Shown here: positions 1 to 5,087 of the stretch, piece by piece
Numbering within the stretch: position 1 is the stretch's first letter
Layout of the letters: every line of letters starts with the position of its first letter
Assembly: GCA_030627085.1 (NCBI GenBank)
Contig: DAOUSS010000045.1
Span: 1-9,085, forward strand
Direction: 5' to 3'
Source: Candidatus Stahliibacteriota bacterium
Lineage (GTDB): Bacteria > Hydrothermota > UBA3073
Length of the DNA stretch: 9,085 nt
The notes under the pieces: generated by a model
Database searches by the model: none
Seen by the model: the letters and a program-made list of their open reading frames with translations, nothing else
What the model was told of the DNA's origin: nothing
Program-made: the position numbers and the translations under genes

Positions 1-11
1 CAAAATGCGGG

Positions 12-40
12 ACGAAGCAAAGAAAAGGGCACCCCGTATG
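12..40. repeat. 29-bp direct repeat, left copy
   Basis: These 29 bases are identical to bases 9057-9085 in the same orientation. The left copy is only the tail of the element. At the right end the same bases follow a 9-bp inverted repeat (9034-9057), and the left copy begins exactly at the last base of that stem. The 11 bases before it differ from the right end. I read it as a dispersed intergenic repeat at which the contig ends, rather than proof of a circular molecule. Confidence 0.85.
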
Positions 41-46
41 TTTTTC

Positions 47-116
47 TGTGGGAAAGGTCTCCTGACCTTGACTCTGCCCGCAATTGGATTATCGGCATCA
101 GGAGATGCCTCCCACA
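47..116. repeat. Inverted pair of REP-like TGTGGGA hairpin elements
   Basis: Two hairpin repeats face each other. The plus copy (47-71) has head TGTGGGA, stem AAGGTC (54-59), loop TCCT, stem GACCTT (64-69), then GA. The minus copy (116 down to 87) has head TGTGGGA, stem GGCATC, loop TCCT, stem GATGCC, then GATAATC. Head, loop and tail are conserved, while the stem differs at four of six positions and stays fully paired. A head of this kind followed by a hairpin recalls bacterial REP elements, including the GTGGGAG-headed REPs of Pseudomonas, mobilised by RAYT transposases. Paired REPs are called BIMEs. No RAYT gene is in the window. Confidence 0.75.
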
Positions 117-176
117 AATACACCTTGCAATCTGCCTAAAAAACATAATGGGGATTAGATTTGTATGCTACTATTT

Positions 177-206
177 TTAACCAGTTAGTGTTAAAATTTT
201 TATAAT
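177..206 (+). promoter_or_regulatory. Possible sigma70-type promoter for accD
   Basis: A perfect TATAAT lies at 201-206, with TTAACC (4 of 6 matches to TTGACA) at 177-182 and an 18-base spacer. The predicted start of transcription would fall within about 5 bases of the accD ATG at 218, giving a nearly leaderless message. That agrees with the absence of a Shine-Dalgarno sequence there. The region is AT-rich, so a chance match is possible. Confidence 0.4.
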
Positions 207-217
207 TACCAAGAATT

Positions 218-1033
218 ATGTTTTTCCGGCGAAAAAAACCAAGGCCCGAAGTAAAGAAAGAGATTCCAGACGGACTCTGGATTAAATGTGATTCATGTGG
301 GGAGATACTTTACAGAAAAGAACTTGCAAAGAGGCTATGGATATGTGAAAAGTGTGGATACCATTTTAAAATAGATTCAAGGAGATATATATCCCTTTTG
401 ACGGATGAATTTAAGGAACTCTTTTCTGAGCTTTCTCCTGCAAATCCGCTCGGGTTTAAGGACTATATCGAGAAGCTTGAAAAAGACCACAAGAAGACAG
501 GGTTAAAAGATGCTATAATATCCGGAGAGGCGAAGATTGGGCATCACAGCGTTGTTTTCTCCTGTATGGACTTCTATTTCCGAGGTGGAAGCATGGGATC
601 TGTAGTAGGAGAAAAGGTAAAATTGGCCATCCTTCACGCTATAAATAAGAAAATTCCCCTCGTTGTAGTATGTGCATCAGGAGGGGCAAGGATGCAGGAG
701 GGCATATTATCGCTTATGCAAATGGCTAAAACATCTGCTACACTAAGTCTCCTTGCAGATGCGAAAATTCCCTATATAAGTGTATTAACAAATCCCACAA
801 CAGCCGGTGTTATGGCATCCTATGCGTCGCTTGGAGACATAGTCATTGCAGAGCCGGGTGCGTTGATAGGATTTGCGGGGCCAAGAGTTATAAAGGATAC
901 TGTAAGGGAGGAACTGCCACCCGGTTTCCAAACAGCGGAATTCCTGTTGGAACATGGGCTACTGGACGCAGTGGTTCCAAGAGACAGATTGAAGGAGACG
1001 ATAATCAAAATACTTGATTTTTTCAACAGTTGA
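218..1033 (+). CDS. accD: Acetyl-CoA carboxylase carboxyltransferase subunit beta
   Basis: AccD is the beta half of the carboxyltransferase of acetyl-CoA carboxylase. With AccA it moves the carboxyl group from carboxybiotin on AccB to acetyl-CoA, giving malonyl-CoA for fatty acid synthesis in the cytoplasm. The 271-residue protein has the four-cysteine zinc ribbon typical of AccD (C24, C27, C43, C46). A crotonase-fold carboxyltransferase domain follows, with GGSMGSVVGEK (123-133), SGGARMQEG (154-162), NPTTAGV (192-198) and EPGALIGFAGPR (212-223). Its length is slightly below B. subtilis AccD (about 290) and all motifs are intact. ATG 218 is the natural start because the basic N-terminus and zinc ribbon follow at once; no clear ribosome binding site precedes it. 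accA is not in the window. Downstream lies a repeat cluster, so accD is probably the last or only gene of its transcript. Confidence 0.97.
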   Translation: MFFRRKKPRPEVKKEIPDGLWIKCDSCGEILYRKELAKRLWICEKCGYHFKIDSRRYISLLTDEFKELFSELSPANPLGFKDYIEKLEKDHKKTGLKDAIISGEAKIGHHSVVFSCMDFYFRGGSMGSVVGEKVKLAILHAINKKIPLVVVCASGGARMQEGILSLMQMAKTSATLSLLADAKIPYISVLTNPTTAGVMASYASLGDIVIAEPGALIGFAGPRVIKDTVREELPPGFQTAEFLLEHGLLDAVVPRDRLKETIIKILDFFNS

Positions 1034-1045
1034 CGTAAGAAACAA

Positions 1046-1069
1046 CCACTAAGGCACCAAGAACACCAG
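1046..1069 (+). repeat. Degenerate octad repeat (CACNAAG type)
   Basis: Three consecutive 8-base units: CCACTAAG (1046-1053), GCACCAAG (1054-1061) and AACACCAG (1062-1069). The same family recurs at 7778-7794 (plus) and 7812-7835 (minus). It starts 12 bases after the accD stop codon. Confidence 0.6.
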
Positions 1070-1094
1070 AATTTATCCCAGATAACGCCTTTAA

Positions 1095-1147
1095 AATGAC
1101 TAATGACCAATTTCTAATGTCTAATCAAATCCCAATGACTAATGACC
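1095..1147 (+). repeat. Degenerate heptad array, left arm
   Basis: Seven-base units related to AATGACT run in phase: AATGACT (1095), AATGACC (1102), AATTTCT (1109), AATGTCT (1116), AATCAAA (1123), a 4-base partial unit (1130-1133), AATGACT (1134) and AATGACC (1141). The reverse complement of this family forms 1311-1364, so the two arrays are inverted arms around the central hairpin elements. Heptad arrays are known as short tandemly repeated repetitive (STRR) sequences in cyanobacteria; I infer resemblance, not identity. Confidence 0.75.
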
Positions 1148-1152
1148 AAATA

Positions 1153-1276
1153 TGTGCGAGAGACATCTCGCATATGAGCCGTATGGCTTGGTGCCGATAA
1201 TCGAGGTCGGCCTGCCTGACGGTAGGCAGGGAGACCTCTCCCACAAGTTGATCTCCAAAGGTAGGGATCTCCCACA
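1153..1276. repeat. Second cluster of TGTGGGA hairpin elements with a nested hairpin
   Basis: On the minus strand one clear copy has head TGTGGGA (1245-1239), stem GAGGTC (1238-1233), TCC, an inserted hairpin, stem GACCTC (1208-1203) and tail GATTATCGGCA (1202-1192). The same 11-base tail occurs on the plus strand at 87-97. A divergent partner faces it on the plus strand: TGTGCGA (1153-1159), with TGCGAG/CTCGCA pairing at 1155-1160 and 1167-1172. AGCC/GGCT (1177-1188) forms a small hairpin between them. A further divergent minus copy lies at 1276-1247 (TGTGGGAGATC head). The inverted-pair layout matches 47-116. Confidence 0.65.
1209..1230. repeat. CCTGCC/GGCAGG hairpin inserted in a REP-like element
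   Basis: CCTGCCT (1211-1217) and AGGCAGG (1224-1230) form a 7-bp stem around a 6-base loop. It sits inside the loop of the TGTGGGA element whose own stem is 1203-1208 with 1233-1238, so the two hairpins are nested. The sister elements at 47-71 and 87-116 have only TCCT at this point, so about 22 bases were gained here. Confidence 0.65.
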
Positions 1277-1310
1277 GCAGAAGGCAAAGGATAGATACCA
1301 AGAGATCATT

Positions 1311-1364
1311 GGACATTCTGGCATTAGACATTGATTAGACATTTGTCATTAGAAATTAGACATT
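1311..1364 (-). repeat. Degenerate heptad array, right arm (inverted)
   Basis: Read on the minus strand this is AATGTCT (1364-1358), AATTTCT (1357-1351), AATGACA (1350-1344), AATGTCT (1343-1337), a 4-base partial (1336-1333), AATGTCT (1332-1326), AATGCCA (1325-1319) and AATGTCC (1317-1311). It is the inverted counterpart of 1095-1147 and ends 9 bases before the ATG of the first ATPase gene, filling the place where a leader would be expected. Confidence 0.75.
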
Positions 1365-1373
1365 GACCTCGTT

Positions 1374-2648
1374 ATGAGTATAAAACCGAACATTGCAAAG
1401 GCTATTATATTTAGACTGGGTGAGTCTGGAACCCCTCCGGAGTTTGGGTTGGATTCATTTACCGTTGGGCTTGAGTCATATCTCTCTGTCCTTGAGAACG
1501 AATATCTGGATTCGATTCTTAAGATGGGAATGTCCACATTTAAACTTGTTGTTGGCTCATACGGCGGTGGGAAAACACACTTTTTATACTGTGTCAGAGA
1601 TCTTGCATGGCAGTGTAGATATGTAGTGAGTTATATTCCCCTCTCTCCTACGGAATGCCCATTTGACAGACTCGATCTTGTCTATAAGAGAATTGTCCAA
1701 AATCTCACTTGTCCTCCATCGTCTTTTAAGAGTCTTGTGAACCCCACAGATAGAGGTATTGAAGCGCTCTTACGGGTGTGGTATGCAGATGTATCCGAGA
1801 AACTTGGAGGCAGAGAAGAGAAGGATGAATATTTGAAAGGGCTATCCGGAATTGAGAGCACGAGCTTTCTTCTCGGGATAAAGCATAGTTTCATAGCATT
1901 AGATAAAGGAGATGAGGAAGAATTCAGTGATATTATTAGATGGTTCGCCGGAGAGTCTATAGAGGACTTATCCAGGTTTGGCGTCACTGAAAACCTCACG
2001 CAACAGACTGCATTCAGGCTTCTTCGCTCTCTTCTTCAATTTATGAGACTTATAGGGTATTCAGGTACCGTTCTCCTGTTTGATGAGGCAGAACGGGCAG
2101 TATCAATAGCCGGTTCAAAGGCGGAGAAAAGAGCACTTGACAATCTCCGTCAGCTCATAGATGAGTGTGGCAATTCAAGATTCCCGAGTTCTATGGTGCT
2201 TTATGCAATTCCAGATGTATATCAACTTCTTGACAAACGGGGAGATGTATATGAGGCATTAAAACAGCGACTTGAGGGAATATTCTCTACAATAAATCCG
2301 TCGGGTGTGAGGATAGATCTCGAGCAGATTGGTATGGAGCCTACCGATTTTTTAAGAACAGTTGGAGAAAGATTGGGAAAATTGTATAAGAATGCCTATA
2401 GTATGGATATTAATGACTACGCTATCAAGCATTCAGCAGAGGTTCTTGCAGAGGTGAGTTACAGGGAGAGGTACGGGGATATTGGGTATCGCAGGATATT
2501 TGTAAAAACCTTTATTCAGGCATTACATTCACTGAGAAGCGACCCCCGCAGGATTTTAAACGAAAAACTCGCAGAGGCACTTATAAGGGGAAGTATAAAA
2601 TCAATAGAAAATGGGGATAGAGAGATATCAGACAAAGAAGAATATTAA
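1374..2648 (+). CDS. DUF2791/BrxD-like P-loop ATPase (first of a pair)
   Basis: This 424-residue cytoplasmic ATPase has Walker A GSYGGGKT (61-68) followed by HFL, and Walker B TVLLFDEAE (232-240). The N-terminal stretch (residues 8-34, with IIFRLGESGTPPEFG and FTVGLE) resembles the segment before the P-loop in the DUF2791/BrxD family, in which the G-YG-GKTH P-loop is typical. In known systems BrxD is the ATP-binding component of type 2 BREX phage defence; the molecular role of most family members is unresolved. Here no methylase, PglZ or helicase is adjacent. The next gene is a second member of the same family, overlapping by 38 bases or separated by 4 depending on its start, so the two are very likely co-translated and may form a hetero-oligomer (inference). 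The ATG has no Shine-Dalgarno sequence and sits 9 bases after a heptad repeat array. Codon use resembles its neighbours. The family call rests on motifs, not a database search. Confidence 0.8.
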   Translation: MSIKPNIAKAIIFRLGESGTPPEFGLDSFTVGLESYLSVLENEYLDSILKMGMSTFKLVVGSYGGGKTHFLYCVRDLAWQCRYVVSYIPLSPTECPFDRLDLVYKRIVQNLTCPPSSFKSLVNPTDRGIEALLRVWYADVSEKLGGREEKDEYLKGLSGIESTSFLLGIKHSFIALDKGDEEEFSDIIRWFAGESIEDLSRFGVTENLTQQTAFRLLRSLLQFMRLIGYSGTVLLFDEAERAVSIAGSKAEKRALDNLRQLIDECGNSRFPSSMVLYAIPDVYQLLDKRGDVYEALKQRLEGIFSTINPSGVRIDLEQIGMEPTDFLRTVGERLGKLYKNAYSMDINDYAIKHSAEVLAEVSYRERYGDIGYRRIFVKTFIQALHSLRSDPRRILNEKLAEALIRGSIKSIENGDREISDKEEY

Positions 2649-4002
2649 AAGTGTGACCCATCCATTCTTCGGCAAGGGTGAGGTTCTGGGGGAGAGGTGG
2701 AACGGACAGGAGCTCCTTGTTCACTTCCGTATAGGAATAACCGTGTGGATTCCAGTCTCCAGACTGTTAATAGACAGAAAAAGAGAAATTAGAACGCCGG
2801 TTGTGAAGAGGCCTCCCAGAATTGGTGACTACGGAAAAAGAAAGATACTGGAGGCATTCAAACTCGGTATCGTGCCGCATAGGAGTGTTCTTGATTTTAC
2901 ATATGGCAGGGAAGAAGAGGTAGAGAAGATAAACAATGCCCTTTTAAGGGCAGGAAAGAAGGGAGGGGGATGTATAATAGTAGAAGGTGAATACGGTGCG
3001 GGAAAGACCCACTTCCTTGATTATATATATCTTTATGCATTAAATGCGGGATTTGCTGTAAGCAAGGCTTCACTGGACCCATTCGATGTTACGCCGTATA
3101 AACCAAGAAGAGTATACAGAGAGCTCACATCGTCCTTTCTTTACAGAGACTGCAAAGAAAAGGGATTCAGGGATTTCGTATCAGAGGTTATCAAGAGTGA
3201 TATTCTTAAGGATAACAGGTTCTTTTGTCCATTTGAGGGTATGAATACTGTAGATGAAGGACTCTGGGAGTGGGTAGAGGGCGAACCTAATCCCAGATGG
3301 TGGTTATCAAAGAGCAAAAAGACAAGAAGACTTCCATTGCTCCCTTCATTTTCCACATCGGCAGATAATTATTGTTATATTTTGAGCTCTCTTGGTTGGG
3401 CTTCAAGGAAACTGGGCAAGAAAGGACTTGTTGTACTCATAGATGAGGCAGAAACACTGTTTCATCTGTGGTGGAAAACGGTTGCTGTGGAAAAGGGAAT
3501 CAATCTTCTGAGGGGGCTTGCCCTCACGGCATTGAACCGTTTACCTGACAATATTGAGGGAAGAATTTTCAAAGATGAGGTAATAGATGCTACTGTTGAG
3601 GATCTTGGAGAGATACGGGTTATACACAGAGGGATCAGGAGTTGTATGACGCCGTATATCTACAGGAAACCGTCGGGTATATTTCTGGTACTTGCATTTA
3701 CCCCCACGGTTGCATCCATATACAGGGATGATATTCTTGAACTTCTCGAAAGGGGAGTGGAATTTATATCACTAAAGAGATTGCCGAAGAGTGCGTATAA
3801 CGAGATGTTTTACAGACTTGTAGATATATACAGGGCATCCTTCCTTAAAATCAGCATGACTGAGAAGAAAACGGAGGAGTTGAAGAGGATTCTCTTACCA
3901 TTTTCAGAAAGGGGAATAAGAACATTTCTGAAGGCGACAATAGATGCCCTTGATATCATCCGTCATTATTCCGACGTGGATCTACAGAGGCTATTAGATT
4001 GA
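2611..4002 (+). CDS. DUF2791/BrxD-like P-loop ATPase with N-terminal Tudor-like module
   Basis: This 463-residue protein is a divergent paralogue of the preceding ATPase. Residues 15-53 (VTHPFFGKGEVLGERW, then LLVHF and a turn into WIPVSRLL) look like the Tudor/SH3-like fold at the C-terminus of UvrD/PcrA helicases and in CarD-type proteins, which bind RNA polymerase or nucleic acid. The DUF2791-like part follows: KILEAFKLGIVPHRSV with FTYGREEEV (78-104), Walker A GEYGAGKT (126-133) and Walker B LVVLIDEAE (273-281). Residues 355-370 (SGIFLVLAFTPTVASI) match a region of the upstream protein (SSMVLYAIPDV) and may hold the sensor strand. The ATG at 2611 overlaps the upstream gene by 38 bases; a GTG at 2653, 4 bases after the upstream stop, is an alternative that still keeps the Tudor-like module. 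Neither has a strong ribosome binding site. It probably works with its neighbour; a defence or DNA-maintenance role is only inferred. Confidence 0.8.
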   Translation: MGIERYQTKKNIKSVTHPFFGKGEVLGERWNGQELLVHFRIGITVWIPVSRLLIDRKREIRTPVVKRPPRIGDYGKRKILEAFKLGIVPHRSVLDFTYGREEEVEKINNALLRAGKKGGGCIIVEGEYGAGKTHFLDYIYLYALNAGFAVSKASLDPFDVTPYKPRRVYRELTSSFLYRDCKEKGFRDFVSEVIKSDILKDNRFFCPFEGMNTVDEGLWEWVEGEPNPRWWLSKSKKTRRLPLLPSFSTSADNYCYILSSLGWASRKLGKKGLVVLIDEAETLFHLWWKTVAVEKGINLLRGLALTALNRLPDNIEGRIFKDEVIDATVEDLGEIRVIHRGIRSCMTPYIYRKPSGIFLVLAFTPTVASIYRDDILELLERGVEFISLKRLPKSAYNEMFYRLVDIYRASFLKISMTEKKTEELKRILLPFSERGIRTFLKATIDALDIIRHYSDVDLQRLLD

Positions 4003-4030
4003 GTAGAGCGTAAGGCGTAAAGAGTAGGAC
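4003..4030 (+). repeat. GTARRGC-type heptad array abutting a stop codon
   Basis: Four in-phase heptads, GTAGAGC (4003), GTAAGGC (4010), GTAAAGA (4017) and GTAGGAC (4024), begin at the first base after the TGA of the second ATPase gene. The unit differs from the AATGACT heptads of the left cluster but has the same period. Confidence 0.7.
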
Positions 4031-4037
4031 ACAAGGA

Positions 4038-4177
4038 GTAGCCGCAAGCTTTACAGACTGTGCAAAAAGTAGGGATCTGGTAGCCGCAGCTATAGGGGTT
4101 TAATGCATTAAACCCCTACAAGCGAATAGAAGATGCTGTTCTGGATTCAATTTGCGCAACTTAAAAGTTGCGACTAC
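4038..4177. repeat. GTAG-headed REP-like units
   Basis: Several units begin with GTAG, the tetranucleotide classically found 5' of REP hairpins. They are GTAGCCGCAAGC (4038, plus), GTAGCCGCAGC (4080, plus), a minus copy from 4119 that runs into the 26-base palindrome, and a minus copy GTAGTCGCAAC from 4177 that forms a perfect hairpin at 4155-4172. This family is distinct from the TGTGGGA elements of the left cluster. Confidence 0.55.
4093..4118. repeat. Perfect 26-bp palindrome
   Basis: The left half is TAGGGGTTTAATG and the right half is its exact reverse complement, centred between 4105 and 4106 with no loop. It lies between the convergent ATPase and btuF-like genes, so it could act as a cruciform, a protein-binding site or a bidirectional RNA hairpin. 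It lacks the U-tract of a standard terminator. Confidence 0.9.
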
Positions 4178-4183
4178 CAGAAC
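4138..4183. repeat. Nested inverted repeat with GTAGTCGCAAC hairpin
   Basis: The inner stem CGCAACTT (4155-4162) pairs with AAGTTGCG (4165-4172) around a 2-base centre. An outer 7-bp inverted repeat, GTTCTGG (4138-4144) with CCAGAAC (4177-4183), encloses it. Transcripts from either convergent operon could form this structure, but there is no T-run immediately after it, so a terminator role is not shown. Confidence 0.7.
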
Positions 4184-4245
4184 AAATTCTAATTTTTGTA
4201 CAGCCTGTTTAGTACCGCAGACAGTGGACGGTTAATTTTACCTCG

Positions 4246-5085
4246 TCATAATTCGCCATAGATGGCGTATGTCGTTGTCTTTATTCCTTCTATTACTCTC
4301 GGTCCAGGTCGTAAAAGCAGGTTCAGGTCTACATCTTCTATAATCCTGCCGTTTTTTACCGCCTCTATCTCCTTCCATCCTATCCGTGTTTTGGGATCTG
4401 TGCCATTATCATGTGCTATTATGATAACATCTGGATTGCTGTTTACCACAAGTTCCTGTGAGATGACAGGATAGGGAGAATCTATATCAGATGTTATGTT
4501 TATGCCTCCTGCCTCATCTATCAACTCGTTTATGAAACTTCTTTTTCCTATGGTTATGAGAGGATTTTCAGATAGTTCAAAAAATACGGTTCTTTTTTCC
4601 TTACGGACACTTGCTAATTTCCTGATCTTCTCCAGTTCATTTTTCAATGAATCTACAAGTGTAAGTGCTTCATCTTCTTTGCCGATTATGTTTCCTACCT
4701 CTATAATAGCACCGAATATCTCATCTATACTCTTTGGCGTAATAGTTATGACCTCAATACCGAGACTCTCGAGAGGTTTCTGAAATCTTTCCTGTTCACC
4801 ACTCTCAATGAATACAATATCAGGAGAAAGTGCGTATATTCTTTCGAAATTCGGCGACGAAAATCTTCCCACTATGGGTTTATCAATATCTTCTGGATAC
4901 CCTTCAGGATCAACAACTCCAACGAGGGCGTTTTCTCCACCGAGTGCGTATACGATTTCTGTCACACTAGGGACAAGTGAAACAGTCTTTGGTGGTATAC
5001 TTCCACCGCACAGGCAAAGAGGAAAGAGAAGGATACAGAAATCCGTCAGCTGACGGAAAGGTAATTTTTTGATACTATAAATCAT
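4246..5085 (-). CDS. BtuF-like periplasmic solute-binding protein (cobalamin/iron-chelate type)
   Basis: This is a class III substrate-binding protein that would deliver a corrinoid or iron-siderophore to an ABC importer. From ATG 5085 it is 279 residues. The N-terminus has basic residues then a hydrophobic run with two cysteines (DFCILLFPLCLCGG, residues 15-28), a signal peptide and possibly a non-canonical lipobox. The mature part opens with TVSLVPSVTEIVYALGG and VGVVDPEGYPEDI, close to BtuF family proteins, then a long linker helix, and ends with LRPGPRVIEGIK. Starting at ATG 5085 puts the gene 2 bases after the stop of the upstream gene; the longer frame from 5184 would overlap that gene by 97 bases and put 33 unrelated residues before the signal peptide. 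No BtuC or BtuD permease is present, and I saw no cobalamin riboswitch. The exact ligand is unknown. Confidence 0.85.
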   Translation of the reverse strand: MIYSIKKLPFRQLTDFCILLFPLCLCGGSIPPKTVSLVPSVTEIVYALGGENALVGVVDPEGYPEDIDKPIVGRFSSPNFERIYALSPDIVFIESGEQERFQKPLESLGIEVITITPKSIDEIFGAIIEVGNIIGKEDEALTLVDSLKNELEKIRKLASVRKEKRTVFFELSENPLITIGKRSFINELIDEAGGINITSDIDSPYPVISQELVVNSNPDVIIIAHDNGTDPKTRIGWKEIEAVKNGRIIEDVDLNLLLRPGPRVIEGIKTTTYAIYGEL

Positions 5086-5087
5086 TT

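Larger units (their letters stand above)
1034..1373. repeat. Composite intergenic repeat cluster (340 bases, no gene)
   Basis: This gap between accD and the first ATPase gene holds several nested repeat families, itemised separately: octads (1046-1069), heptad arrays in opposite orientation at the two edges (1095-1147 and 1311-1364), and between them hairpin repeats of the TGTGGGA family with a CCTGCC hairpin inside one copy. A small open frame at 1152-1334 is made entirely of these repeats and has no ribosome binding site or recognisable motif, so I do not call it a gene. Bases 1277-1310 hold nothing I recognise. Confidence 0.8.
4050..4211. mobile_element. Candidate MITE with TTTA target duplication
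   Basis: The outer bases are an imperfect inverted repeat: CAGACTGTGCAAAAAGTAG (4054-4072) against CAGGCTGTACAAAAATTAG (the complement of 4207-4189), 16 of 19 identical. TTTA occurs directly on both sides (4050-4053 and 4208-4211), as expected for a 4-base target duplication. The 154-base interior has no open frame worth calling and holds a 26-base palindrome and a GTAG hairpin. Any transposase must act in trans, and none is in the window. Because the region is AT-rich and full of other repeats, the TTTA match could be chance. Confidence 0.5.

Noticed and set aside
1152..1334. 60-residue open frame in the left repeat cluster
   Set aside because: It consists wholly of hairpin and heptad repeats, has no ribosome binding site and no recognisable motif.
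1095..1364. CRISPR array
   Set aside because: Units are 7 bases, degenerate and without spacers; no cas gene is present.
1374..4002. Complete BREX system
   Set aside because: Only ATPases of the BrxD type are seen; no PglX methylase, PglZ phosphatase, PglW kinase or helicase is encoded in the window.
4214..4240. Rho-independent terminator downstream of the BtuF-like gene
   Set aside because: The ACCG/CGGT stem is only 4 bp with an 11-base loop, and on the minus strand the T-run would lie on the wrong side.
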